DNA from: Actinomycetota bacterium
GTDB lineage: Bacteria > Actinomycetota > Acidimicrobiia > Acidimicrobiales > Poriferisodalaceae
NCBI GenBank assembly: GCA_014238065.1
Contig: JABABU010000025.1
Coordinates: 1 to 64,000, forward strand
DNA length: 64,000 bases
Reading direction: 5' to 3'
Shown: positions 47,124-55,129 of the stretch, one piece after another
Position numbering within the stretch: the stretch's first letter is position 1
Layout: the number at the start of each line of letters is the position of its first letter
The notes under the pieces: generated by a model
Told to the model about the DNA's origin: nothing
Database searches by the model: none
Seen by the model: only the letters and a program-made list of their open reading frames with translations
Position numbers and translations under genes: made by a program

Positions 47124-47157
47124 GAACGCACAATCGCTCTCGTCGACAGGAACTCCG

Positions 47158-47244
47158 CTATGCCAAGACGACGAACTGAATGACTGCGGCAGCGAACAGG
47201 GCTGCGAGCAGCAACGCCATCACGAGGACAATTCCTGGTCGCAT
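47158..47244 (-). CDS. 28-residue single-helix membrane protein upstream of rex
   Basis: The frame encodes MRPGIVLVMALLLAALFAAA followed by VIQFVVLA and a stop. It is one uninterrupted hydrophobic helix after a short positive N-terminus. A strong AGAGGAG Shine-Dalgarno lies seven bases before the ATG, which makes translation likely. It sits between the SAM hydrolase gene (19 bases before) and rex (34 bases after). I know no named family. It may be a small regulator of a membrane complex, which is inference. Confidence 0.6.
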   Translation of the reverse strand: MRPGIVLVMALLLAALFAAAVIQFVVLA

Positions 47245-47263
47245 GGTCAATCTCCTCTGAGCT

Positions 47264-48073
47264 TCATCGTGCCTCCGCGATGATGACCTCTTCGCCGGTG
47301 TCGATGCCGAGGTCTTCGGCCGCCGAGCGCTGCTGAGCCGTGACGGCGAGAAGGCCGTGCGCATCAGACACAAGACCCACCTGACCCGATGCGATGTCCG
47401 AGACGGTCGCGAACCGTCGAACGGTGCGCCGCGACTCGCCGAAGCTGAGCACCAGAATCTCGCCCAGGTGGTCGATGACGGTCTCATCCACGTTCAACTG
47501 GACCGCACCAAAGGGGTCGACCGACAACACCTCAGCCACGATCTGCTCGTTCTCGAACCGCGGAACCGGCACCAGCGAGGGAAGAAGACTCGCCGCATCG
47601 ACCACTGGTCCGAGGTCTGACATGTCGATGCCTGACGCAATGTGCGAGGCAGCCGGGGCCAAGACGTCTCGAAGCGGCGACAACACTCCTGGCGAGGGGA
47701 GCCGAAACCGCTCGTCGACCAGTTCGACACAACGGCCGGCCCCGCCGACGATAGCGACGGCGCTGGCGAGCAGACCGTTGTCCGGTCCGACGAGCACGCC
47801 AACGCCTTCACCGATCTCGACGGCAATCGAGCGCCTCTCGAGCGAACCATGTGGATCGACGCTGGCCAGCACGACACCCGGAGCGATGTAAGGAACGCTC
47901 CTTGCCAGCATCAAGCTGCCGGCCCTCACATCGTAGGACTCGATGTCGTGGCAGAGGTCGACGACCGAGGCGTGTGGCGCTATGTCGCGGATGATCGAGT
48001 GGACCACACCGACCGTCTCGTCGCGGTGACCGCAATCGGACATGAAAGTGATCGTGTCGTACCTGGCACCCAT
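47264..48073 (-). CDS. SAM hydroxide adenosyltransferase-type protein (DUF62)
   Basis: The 269 residues follow the SAM hydrolase/DUF62 family. FMSDCGHRDETVGVVHSIIR lies at the start, HDIESYDVRAGSLMLARSVPY follows, then VLVGPDNGLL. The family splits S-adenosylmethionine to adenosine and methionine; relatives halogenate SAM. The physiological role is unclear. It lies between a bldC-like gene and the 28-residue membrane protein. Confidence 0.88.
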   Translation of the reverse strand: MGARYDTITFMSDCGHRDETVGVVHSIIRDIAPHASVVDLCHDIESYDVRAGSLMLARSVPYIAPGVVLASVDPHGSLERRSIAVEIGEGVGVLVGPDNGLLASAVAIVGGAGRCVELVDERFRLPSPGVLSPLRDVLAPAASHIASGIDMSDLGPVVDAASLLPSLVPVPRFENEQIVAEVLSVDPFGAVQLNVDETVIDHLGEILVLSFGESRRTVRRFATVSDIASGQVGLVSDAHGLLAVTAQQRSAAEDLGIDTGEEVIIAEAR

Positions 48074-48108
48074 TGCGAGTGACGCTACCGCCGTCGCGGG
48101 TCAGCCCA

Positions 48109-48300
48109 TCACGACATCGGTGCCGCGTTGGCCTCCAGGAACGTGTTCAGATCGGTTGTGGCCACCCGAAAGCTCCGCCCGATCCGCACCGCAGGAAGAT
48201 CGCCCGAGTGGATGAGTCGGTAGACCGTCATCGATGACACCTGTAGGTCGGCCGCAACATCGTTGGGTGTCAGGTATCGCGGCGCTGGCCTTGTGGACAT
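48109..48300 (-). CDS. BldC-like helix-turn-helix DNA-binding protein
   Basis: The 63 residues form a single MerR/excisionase-type helix-turn-helix: YLTPNDVAADLQVSSMTVYR, then LIHSGDLPAVRIGRSFRVA with a DLNTFLE end. It matches the small BldC-like proteins of actinobacteria, developmental regulators that bind DNA cooperatively. In Mycobacterium tuberculosis a similar gene, Rv0500A, also follows proC. Confidence 0.9.
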   Translation of the reverse strand: MSTRPAPRYLTPNDVAADLQVSSMTVYRLIHSGDLPAVRIGRSFRVATTDLNTFLEANAAPMS

Positions 48301-48342
48301 GATCCTCTGATCGGCCGCTTTCTCGGCTGATGTGAGGATCTG

Positions 48343-49134
48343 TCAACTTGCTCCGAGCTCGCGGCTTCGATCCGCCGCGCGCGACACGGCATCGAGTATC
48401 GCCGCTCTGACGCCTCTGTCCTCGAGAGCGCGCAGCCCTGCAGCGGTGGTTCCTCCTGGCGAAGTGACATCGGCCCGAAGATCAGCCGCTGAGCGATCGC
48501 CGACGGACAGCAACGTCGAAGCTCCGAGAAGTGTCTGGACCGCGAGAGTGGTGGCGACGTCACGCGCGAGACCCTGTAAGACGCCGGCTTCGATCATCGC
48601 CTCTGCGATGAGGAACACGTAGGCCGGGCCGCTTCCCGAGAGGCCGGTAACAGCATCGAGAGCTTCCTCGTCGAGTCGAACAACCTTTCCGACCGACGAG
48701 AGGAGTCTCTCTGCCCAATCCATGTCGGCGCCGCGAGCGTTCGCGCCCGGTGCGATGGCTGCGGCTCCTTGGCCGACGAGCGCTGGAGTGTTCGGCATGG
48801 CTCGCACGACCGCTACACCGGGCAGAGCTCCATCGAGGACGGAAAGGGTGACACCCGCTGCCACCGACAGCACCCTGGATGGGCTGTGGACAGCCATCGC
48901 CGCCGCCACCTCAGCCGTGAGATGGGGCTTGACCGCGAGAATCACGCCGTCGGCAGCGAGCAACTCGCCCGACACCACGACGCCGTACTTCTCGGCCAGT
49001 TCGGCTTGGCGAGCAGTGACCGGCTCAACGACACCGATTCGACCCGCAGCTGTGCCGTTGTCGATGAGCCCCGCAAGAAGGGCTTCGCCCATCCTGCCAC
49101 CGCCGACGAGTGCGAGGTCGAGTCGATCAGCCAT
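48343..49134 (-). CDS. proC: Pyrroline-5-carboxylate reductase
   Basis: The 263 residues have the NAD(P)-binding LALVGGGRMGEALLAGL at the start, AVKPHLTAEVAAAM, and the ProC signature region VTGLSGSGPAYVFLIAEAMI. It makes proline. It lies 42 bases before the bldC-like gene and heads the series running towards rex-hem. Confidence 0.96.
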   Translation of the reverse strand: MADRLDLALVGGGRMGEALLAGLIDNGTAAGRIGVVEPVTARQAELAEKYGVVVSGELLAADGVILAVKPHLTAEVAAAMAVHSPSRVLSVAAGVTLSVLDGALPGVAVVRAMPNTPALVGQGAAAIAPGANARGADMDWAERLLSSVGKVVRLDEEALDAVTGLSGSGPAYVFLIAEAMIEAGVLQGLARDVATTLAVQTLLGASTLLSVGDRSAADLRADVTSPGGTTAAGLRALEDRGVRAAILDAVSRAADRSRELGAS

Positions 49135-49257
49135 GGCGGCGAGGGTACAACGCTGCGTCAGGCCAGCGCCGATTCAATCGACTCATTCGAGGTCGATGCA
49201 TGAGGGCGGCGCAGACCACTTCCCGATGTATCCACGCCGTCACCTCACTACGGCATT

Positions 49258-49297
49258 TCTACATGAAAGATATTGAAAAGTACAGAAATTGTTTCTA
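49258..49297 (-). terminator. A+T-rich stretch after the ybjN gene
   Basis: This short stretch is far richer in A+T than its surroundings. On the minus strand, after the ybjN stop, AGAAA-CAA-TTTCT can pair and is followed by TTTTCAATATCTTT. It may end the mshA-ybjN transcript, but the stem is only five A/T-rich pairs. Confidence 0.3.
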
Positions 49298-49759
49298 ATC
49301 AGTGAAACGACTGGCGAACCCGATGCGGAGTGCCGGCCGGAAGTACTGCTCGACGTACTCGAAGATGGTGCCAACGATGCGGTCAAGTTCGTCGTCGTTG
49401 AGTGCGCTCAGCTGGAGTTCGCCAGTGAGAAAGATCGCATCCTCGGGTCCGATGCCGAACTGGGCGCCGACGAGCCGGTGATTCAGGCGCAACACGAATT
49501 CATAGAGCTTCGCAGCGTTCTCTTCTGGAGACGGCATGACATACGACTCGTACTTCAGCGTTCGCTGACCGAGTGTCATCCAGATGGTGGTGAAGTCGCG
49601 CTCTTCGCCGGCCAGTCGCACATACCACCGGCGAGAGATCGACTCGTCGCGCGTGACATCGACGATGGCATCGTTCGACTCAAATTCGTTGGCCAGCCAC
49701 ACGTCGATGAGCGCTTCGGCTGCGTCGAGCTCTTCGGGAGATGCCGGTCGCAGAACCAT
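49295..49759 (-). CDS. YbjN domain-containing protein
   Basis: The 154 residues match the YbjN fold as seen next to mshA in actinobacteria (Rv0487 in M. tuberculosis). The segments are FTTIWMTLGQRTLKYESYVM and NAAKLYEFVLRLNHRLVGAQ. It ends five bases after mshA on the same strand. The biochemical role is unknown; relatives of this fold resemble type III secretion chaperones. Confidence 0.88.
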   Translation of the reverse strand: MVLRPASPEELDAAEALIDVWLANEFESNDAIVDVTRDESISRRWYVRLAGEERDFTTIWMTLGQRTLKYESYVMPSPEENAAKLYEFVLRLNHRLVGAQFGIGPEDAIFLTGELQLSALNDDELDRIVGTIFEYVEQYFRPALRIGFASRFTD

Positions 49760-49764
49760 GACGG

Positions 49765-50970
49765 TCAGCGACAGTCGACAAGGCTTCGTGAATCAAGCCT
49801 CGTGAAGAGCTCCCTCACCCTGGTCGCCGCGCTTCGCCAGGTGTAGCCGGCGGCTCGTCTCGCCGCTGCGTCGCCCATCTCGATGAGGAGCAGTTCGTCG
49901 TTGACGATGGTGTCGATGGCCTCGGCGAACATGAACGGGTCTCGGTCGGGGACCAGCAAACCCGTGCGTCCGTGATCGACGATGGTTTGTAGCCCGCCGA
50001 CTGCCGAGGCCACCACTGGAGTGCCACACGCTGACGCCTCGAGTGCAACGAGACCAAAAGACTCCGACCGGCTCGGAACGATGCAGAGATCGGCAGCCCG
50101 ATAGAACGTCGACAGGAGATGGTGAGGTTGCGGAGGGAACCATTGAATTCGGTCAGCGACACCGAGTTCGACCGCCATCTTCTCGATGTCGGTGAGGTGA
50201 GCTTCACCCTCCTCGCCGGATGGGCCCCCGACCACGACAAGCGTGGCTCCGGTGCTCGAGGCTGCAAGCGATTGAATCGCGATGTCGAGCCCCTTCAGCG
50301 GTTGGATCCGGCCGACAAACAGAATCATCGGGGACGAATCGAGTCCAGCTGCCTGGCGGGCAGCCCACTTCTGTCCCGGAGAGAAGAGCGCGTGGTCGAC
50401 GCCGGGTGGAACGATTCCGATGCGTTCTGCCGGCGTGTCGTAGAACTCGACAAGTTGTTCGGCCTCGACATCGCACGACGCGAACACGACATCCGAACAT
50501 CCGATGATCTGATGCTCTGCTTCGATTCGCCACACCGGCTCGTGGTCGCCGAGGGCTGCCTTCACTGACCCGAGTGTGTGGAACGTGACGGCGAGAGGAA
50601 GATTAAGTTCGTGTTTGGCGCGATGGCCAGCATCAGCCGACAGCCAGTAGTTGGCATGGATGGCATCGACGGGGTTCTGCTCGAGAGACTGAATGAGCCG
50701 TTCAGTGAACGGCGCCACGACCGCAGGAAGATCAGCCTTGTCCAGATCGTGCGCGCCGGCGTCGATGTGGCGGACCCGAAACCCGGGCTCGACATCGACG
50801 CGGTCGGGCTGATCCGGACTCGTGCGGCGCGTGTAGACGTCGCATTGGACGCCGGCATGAGCAAGCGCTGTCGCCAATTCGCGCACGTATACGTTCATGC
50901 CGCCACCATCGCCGGAACCGGGCTGTGCAAGCGGCGATGTGTGCAATGAGACGATCGCGAGAGATTTCAC
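49765..50970 (-). CDS. mshA: D-inositol-3-phosphate glycosyltransferase
   Basis: The 401-residue GT-B enzyme has the MshA N-terminus SLHTSPLAQPGSGDGGGMNV with YVRELATALA, and the C-terminal nucleotide-sugar site SRSESFGLVALEASACGTPVV. It joins GlcNAc to inositol phosphate in the first step of mycothiol synthesis, so this organism makes mycothiol as its low-molecular-weight thiol. The start is GTG. Confidence 0.96.
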   Translation of the reverse strand: MKSLAIVSLHTSPLAQPGSGDGGGMNVYVRELATALAHAGVQCDVYTRRTSPDQPDRVDVEPGFRVRHIDAGAHDLDKADLPAVVAPFTERLIQSLEQNPVDAIHANYWLSADAGHRAKHELNLPLAVTFHTLGSVKAALGDHEPVWRIEAEHQIIGCSDVVFASCDVEAEQLVEFYDTPAERIGIVPPGVDHALFSPGQKWAARQAAGLDSSPMILFVGRIQPLKGLDIAIQSLAASSTGATLVVVGGPSGEEGEAHLTDIEKMAVELGVADRIQWFPPQPHHLLSTFYRAADLCIVPSRSESFGLVALEASACGTPVVASAVGGLQTIVDHGRTGLLVPDRDPFMFAEAIDTIVNDELLLIEMGDAAARRAAGYTWRSAATRVRELFTRLDSRSLVDCR

Positions 50971-51044
50971 AACCCGTCCAACGTAGCAACTCAGCCGCGA
51001 ATTCCTATCAGCCAGGTCGGGTATTCAGTTCAGGACGGCGCCTG

Positions 51045-51578
51045 TCACTTCGGCGTCGAAGACCCGGCTCCACCGATCACAGCCTGGGCAATGCGGTCGT
51101 GGATACTGTCGAGGCGCTCCTGAACGATGCGTCGCTGCACTGACGTTCGTGCCTCGACCGACTCGAGCCTGACGATGATGTCACGCAGCTCGCGTCGGCT
51201 GAGTTGACCGATTTCGAGCATCTTCATCGGAGGAACAACCGAGTCGAGGTCCAGCGAGTACACCGGGTCTGGGTCGATCTCCGGGTCGGCAAACCGAGGC
51301 ATCCCGGAAGCAACCGCATTCTCCGCCAACACGTCCGGAAGACGACGAATCACATCTGACAGCTCGCTCGAGTTACGACCAGCGGTCCTTTGCGCCATCT
51401 CGGAGCGGGCCAGATCTATACGGGTCTGTGCAACTCGACGCACATACGACATCTGGTTCTCGACGTTCTCGAGGCGCGCTCGCAGCTCTCTGAGCTCGTC
51501 TCCTTCGTATGTCTCGACATCTGCGGACACATCGTCGCCGAGGGCGTAGTCGAGATCGGGGTGGGTCATCGTGTGCAC
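51045..51578 (-). CDS. rsiG: RsiG-type c-di-GMP-binding anti-sigma factor (twin motif)
   Basis: The 177 residues are two helical stretches, each with the full RsiG signature E-x3-S-x2-R-x3-Q-x3-D. The first is E40-S44-R47-Q51-D55 (ENQMSYVRRVAQTRID), the second E142-S146-R149-Q153-D157 (EARTSVQRRIVQERLD). In Streptomyces, RsiG holds a c-di-GMP dimer in such a coiled coil and keeps the sigma factor WhiG inactive. No sigma gene is in this window, so the partner is unknown. The gene follows the membrane-protein gene by about 64 bases. Confidence 0.85.
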   Translation of the reverse strand: MHTMTHPDLDYALGDDVSADVETYEGDELRELRARLENVENQMSYVRRVAQTRIDLARSEMAQRTAGRNSSELSDVIRRLPDVLAENAVASGMPRFADPEIDPDPVYSLDLDSVVPPMKMLEIGQLSRRELRDIIVRLESVEARTSVQRRIVQERLDSIHDRIAQAVIGGAGSSTPK

Positions 51579-51642
51579 CTGACTTCCATTGACAGTCGTT
51601 TCCTTATCTTCGGGTTGTGTGCAGTCGCTCTTGAGCGCGCAG

Positions 51643-52482
51643 TCAGACTAAATCGGAAAGGTATCGACCGACGCTCCACGCCCACAACGGACCGGCAACC
51701 ATCAGCGAATCGAGCCTGCGAAAAGCTCCTGCACGAGCGCCGGATCCTGGAAGCACCAGGCTGCCTAGGGCAACGCCGGCCGGGATGAGAAATGCAGCGC
51801 CAACAGCAAACCGCCCGGCTGCCGATGTGTCGAGCGGCGGTACGCCGACGATCACCAAGGCGAAAGCGACGACACCGATACCGGCGATGCCGGCAAACGG
51901 GCCACCCCACGCCCTGTCGGATCCGGCCCCGAACGAGTAGTGGCCAGCGTCGTAGATCGATACCAGACACAGCAGCCACACGGCAGCACCGACCTCGTAG
52001 CGGTACGCAAAGATCATCGAGCCCGATGCAATGGCGGTCGGCATCCATGACTGGATCGTAAACCCAGCGTCCCTTAGCGGGGGTGTGTCGGCACTTCGCT
52101 GCACCGAAGCGCCGAGAATCGAGACCACCACACCTGCAACGAACAACGCTCCGAAAGCAGCCGTATGAGTCGCTGCCGCCAGCGGGGCGAGACTGCCGAT
52201 CAGCAGCGCGAGCGGCACATCCGCGTGCTCATCAGCAGAAGTCCATGCCCGTGCCGTCTGGCCCGCTGCGAGACCTGCCGCCACAGCGAACACCACCGCC
52301 AGGGGCCAGAGTCCAAACCACATCGCGATGGCCTGGACAGAGAACCACGCCACACCGCCGGTCATCCCGAATGGAGTGGTCTCCGGCTGCCACAGCCACC
52401 GGTAGGTCGCGCCGCCCGAGCCGCGCCCCGCCGAAGGATCTCGTGCCAACCAACTACGTTCGAGTCGGCTCCGGTCGGTCAT
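51643..52482 (-). CDS. Multi-pass membrane protein, possibly CdsA-like
   Basis: The 279 residues have about eight predicted helices. A C-terminal IYDAGHYSFGAGSDRAWGGP segment with following Gly-rich helix faintly recalls phosphatidate cytidylyltransferases, but the key lysine-rich signature is not present. I would not assign an enzyme function. The ATG overlaps the moaD-like stop by four bases. Confidence 0.75.
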   Translation of the reverse strand: MTDRSRLERSWLARDPSAGRGSGGATYRWLWQPETTPFGMTGGVAWFSVQAIAMWFGLWPLAVVFAVAAGLAAGQTARAWTSADEHADVPLALLIGSLAPLAAATHTAAFGALFVAGVVVSILGASVQRSADTPPLRDAGFTIQSWMPTAIASGSMIFAYRYEVGAAVWLLCLVSIYDAGHYSFGAGSDRAWGGPFAGIAGIGVVAFALVIVGVPPLDTSAAGRFAVGAAFLIPAGVALGSLVLPGSGARAGAFRRLDSLMVAGPLWAWSVGRYLSDLV

Positions 52483-52718
52483 GCTCCCCCGGAGACAGGG
52501 GGTAGAACCGCCACCTCGTCACGAGCACCGATGGGCTCGTCGCCGGTCGCCGCTTCGCCGTTCAGCCAGATTCGGCTTGCCGAGCGAACGGCGACGAATC
52601 CGTCGCCGTAGCGTTGATCGGCTTCAGCGAGCAATTCGGCAACCGTCGTCGCTTCGAACTCGTCGCGCGAGGTACCGGCCGCCTCACGCGCACCGGCGAA
52701 CATTCGGAGAATCGCCAC
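52479..52718 (-). CDS. MoaD/ThiS-family sulfur-carrier-like protein
   Basis: The 79 residues follow the beta-grasp MoaD pattern (MAILRMFAGAREAAGTSRDE, ..RIWLNGEAATGDEPIGARDE, VAVLPPVSGG). The end is GGA rather than the usual terminal Gly-Gly, so the last Ala would have to be removed before adenylation, or the protein is not an active carrier. It is coupled to the following membrane-protein gene. Confidence 0.85.
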   Translation of the reverse strand: MAILRMFAGAREAAGTSRDEFEATTVAELLAEADQRYGDGFVAVRSASRIWLNGEAATGDEPIGARDEVAVLPPVSGGA

Positions 52719-52772
52719 GGTTCAACTCCTGGTCAGCCGCCGTGTCGATAGTAGTGGGATAGGTTGCGTCAA

Positions 52773-53357
52773 ATGCCCACCGACGTGCTCATCGTTCGCC
52801 ATGGTCAGTCGACATGGAACGCCCTCGGACGCTGGCAGGGCCATGCCGATCCCCCCCTGTCTGAACTCGGGGAACGGCAGGCCTCGGCAGCTGCAGCCAG
52901 CCTCAAGATCGAATTCGACGCAATCGTTGCGTCCGATCTCCAGCGCGCATATCGAACCGCCGAACTGGCGACAGGCAATCGGCACGAGGTCAAGCGCCAC
53001 ATCGAGTTCCGCGAACGCGACGCCGGCGAATGGGAAGGGTTGACGCGGGTCGAACTGGACGAGCGCTGGCCGAACTGGCAGACCACCGAATGGCGACCTG
53101 AAGGCTTCGAGGATGACGTCGCTGTGCTGTCGAGGGTTCTCCCTGCACTCGACCGGCTGATCGAATCCGTCGGCCGTGGGGCCCGGGTACTCGTTGTCAC
53201 TCACGGTGGAGTCATCAGAGCTCTGGACCGCCATCACCAGATGGACTCGGTTCCCATTCCGAACCTCGCTGGCCGCTGGTTTCATCACGACGACGCGACG
53301 GTTGCCGGCGAATACGTCGAACTCGCTTCGACCGTCACTGACTCCAAAGTCGAGTAG
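52773..53357 (+). CDS. Histidine phosphatase superfamily protein (phosphoglycerate mutase-like)
   Basis: The 194 residues have the catalytic LIVRHGQSTWNALGRWQGHA at the start, FRERDAGEWEGL in the middle and VVTHGGVIRAL with the second catalytic His. Such enzymes dephosphorylate diverse small molecules, and the substrate cannot be assigned. The ATG at 52773 is preferred to the in-frame TTG at 52764. It diverges from the moaD-like gene. Confidence 0.9.
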   Translation: MPTDVLIVRHGQSTWNALGRWQGHADPPLSELGERQASAAAASLKIEFDAIVASDLQRAYRTAELATGNRHEVKRHIEFRERDAGEWEGLTRVELDERWPNWQTTEWRPEGFEDDVAVLSRVLPALDRLIESVGRGARVLVVTHGGVIRALDRHHQMDSVPIPNLAGRWFHHDDATVAGEYVELASTVTDSKVE

Positions 53358-53372
53358 CGCCCTGGCGGACCC

Positions 53373-53678
53373 TCAGACCTCTGTCACGCCTTCAGTCGTC
53401 ACGTCATCGACCAATTTGGTCACGTCCGCCGGTGTTGGCACCGCATCCGGCAGCCATCCGATGACATCGCCGGGATCGAGTGCTTCGTCGTCGAGATCAC
53501 GCAGAGCCTGGTCGACCTTGGCCATGTCCTTCTCGACCGACGAAAGCAGGTCGAGATCGGGAGGGGTGTCGCTGAGGGCCGGTTCCACGAACGACGATGC
53601 TACCGGTCTCACACCCCACGATGAACGTGTCCTCGGACGCTCTAACATTCTGGAGGGCTGTTCCTCAGTGGACGTCAT
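53373..53678 (-). CDS. Small hypothetical protein with DksA-like N-terminal helix
   Basis: The 101 residues include LLSSVEKDMAKVDQALRDLD, which resembles the coiled helix before the zinc finger in actinobacterial TraR/DksA-like proteins, but no Cys-based finger follows. The start at 53678 avoids overlap with tRNA-Lys on the other strand. It ends convergently with the phosphatase gene, 15 bases away. Function unknown. Confidence 0.6.
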   Translation of the reverse strand: MTSTEEQPSRMLERPRTRSSWGVRPVASSFVEPALSDTPPDLDLLSSVEKDMAKVDQALRDLDDEALDPGDVIGWLPDAVPTPADVTKLVDDVTTEGVTEV

Positions 53679-53682
53679 GCCC

Positions 53683-53759
53683 GCCCCTGTGGCCAAGCTG
53701 GTTAAGGCAGCGGACTTTTAATCCGACGATCGTGGGTTCGAATCCCACCGGGGGTACCA
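53683..53759 (+). tRNA. tRNA-Lys (TTT), CCA encoded
   Basis: The sequence has acceptor GCCCCTG/CGGGGGT, D-arm with GGCCAAGCTGGTTAAGGC, anticodon loop CTTTTAA (anticodon TTT) and T-arm GTGGGTTCGAATCCCAC, followed by ACCA. The interval after it to dut (53760-53976) shows no gene. Confidence 0.93.
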
Positions 53760-53976
53760 ATCGGACGCAATGAGCGGCTCCGCTGAGTTCGCGAATTCGG
53801 CGCCGGACCTCGCGGCGCCGCGAAGGGTGGCCGCGACGAACAGCCGTGTCCGCCGTTTCAGCCTGAGCGGCCGGCCGGCGGAAGATACTGACCGTCCTCA
53901 TGAACTCCAGTGATATCCACATGGTGGGACAGCGGAGGAATATGCAACTGCCATCGTTGCCGCGCAACGACTGCCC

Positions 53977-54411
53977 TCAGCCAGTGTGGCCGAATCCGCC
54001 AGCGCCGCGCTCGGTCTCCTCAAGCTCATCGACAACGACCCATTCCGCCGTTTCGAACTTCTGCACAACAAGCTGCGCAATACGATCTCCACGCTTGACG
54101 TCAAAGTCCGAATCCGGGTCGGTGTTCACCAGGATCACGTGAACCTGACCGCGGTAGCCACTGTCGATGGTTCCTGGAGAGTTCAGCGTAGTGACACCGT
54201 GCTTCACGGCCAGCCCACTTCGCGGATGCACGAGTCCGACATAGCCGTCCGGCAGCGCGAGGGCAATACCCGTCGGCACCATCACACGCCCTCCTCTTGC
54301 CGGAATCGTCATGTCGACAGCTGCGACCAGGTCTGCACCCGCGTCACCTGGTCTTGCATACCGGGGTGGTTGGAGTTCCTCGTCGAGGATCTGTATGGGT
54401 ATCTGAACCAC
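53977..54411 (-). CDS. dut: dUTP diphosphatase
   Basis: The 144 residues contain all five trimeric dUTPase motifs: PGDAGADLVAA, HPRSGLAVKHG, NSPGTIDSGYRG, RGDRIAQLVV and the C-terminal RGAGGFGHTG that closes the active site. It removes dUTP and supplies dUMP. The start is GTG. It diverges from orn. Confidence 0.97.
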   Translation of the reverse strand: MVQIPIQILDEELQPPRYARPGDAGADLVAAVDMTIPARGGRVMVPTGIALALPDGYVGLVHPRSGLAVKHGVTTLNSPGTIDSGYRGQVHVILVNTDPDSDFDVKRGDRIAQLVVQKFETAEWVVVDELEETERGAGGFGHTG

Positions 54412-54481
54412 GAGCGCAGCCTACGCCTGCCTGAGGAGTCCAAATACCCTTGGGGTGTGATCTGGGTCGTACCATACCCAT

Positions 54482-55030
54482 GTGCTCGCGTGGATCGACC
54501 TGGAGATGACCGGACTAGAACCGGATCGCCACACCATCGTCGAGATCGCAACGATCGTCACCGATGACGACCTCGAAATCATCGCTGAGGGTCCTGATCT
54601 CGTTGTGTTCCAGCCAACAGAGGCATTGGCGGAGATGGACGACTTCGTCACCGCCATGCACACGAGAAGTGGGCTGTTGACAGCGATCCAAGAGTCGACC
54701 ATGACCCTCGAAGAAGCTGGCGCGAGGACGCTCGCGTTCCTTCATGAACACATCGAAGAGGCACGTACGGTTCCGCTGTGTGGCAACTCAATCGGGACCG
54801 ATCGTCGGTTCCTCGCCGCATATCTTCCCGAGATCGAAGATTTTCTCCACTACCGCTCGGTCGATGTGTCGACAATCAAAGAGCTCGCACGTCGCTGGAA
54901 CCCTGGGGCGCTCAAGAAGAGCCCGAAAAAGAAGACCAGCCACCGCGCTCTCGACGACATCGTCGAGAGCATCGAAGAGCTGCGCTACTACCGCGAACAC
55001 TTCTTTTCACTGGACGCCAAGGACACCTGA
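54482..55030 (+). CDS. orn: Oligoribonuclease
   Basis: The 182 residues have the DEDDh exonuclease motifs: WIDLEMTGL (Asp, Glu), NSIGTDRRFL and HRALDDIVESIEELRYYR. It degrades di- and short oligoribonucleotides, including pGpG from c-di-GMP breakdown. The start is GTG, shortly after the divergent dut promoter region. Confidence 0.96.
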   Translation: MLAWIDLEMTGLEPDRHTIVEIATIVTDDDLEIIAEGPDLVVFQPTEALAEMDDFVTAMHTRSGLLTAIQESTMTLEEAGARTLAFLHEHIEEARTVPLCGNSIGTDRRFLAAYLPEIEDFLHYRSVDVSTIKELARRWNPGALKKSPKKKTSHRALDDIVESIEELRYYREHFFSLDAKDT

Positions 55031-55129
55031 AGCTCGCGTCAGGCCCAAGGTCCCGTTGCCGGAGCGACGCCTGGCCGCGAATGGCCAGATTTGGAGGGGA
55101 CCGCATCCACGTCGTTACCCTCTTCGCCT

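Noticed and set aside
47100-47150. Possible Rex operator directly upstream of rex (TTTTCACGAACGCACAA region)
   Set aside because: The two half-sites are not in the inverted orientation needed for TTGTGAA-N4-TTCACAA, so it does not form a Rex palindrome.
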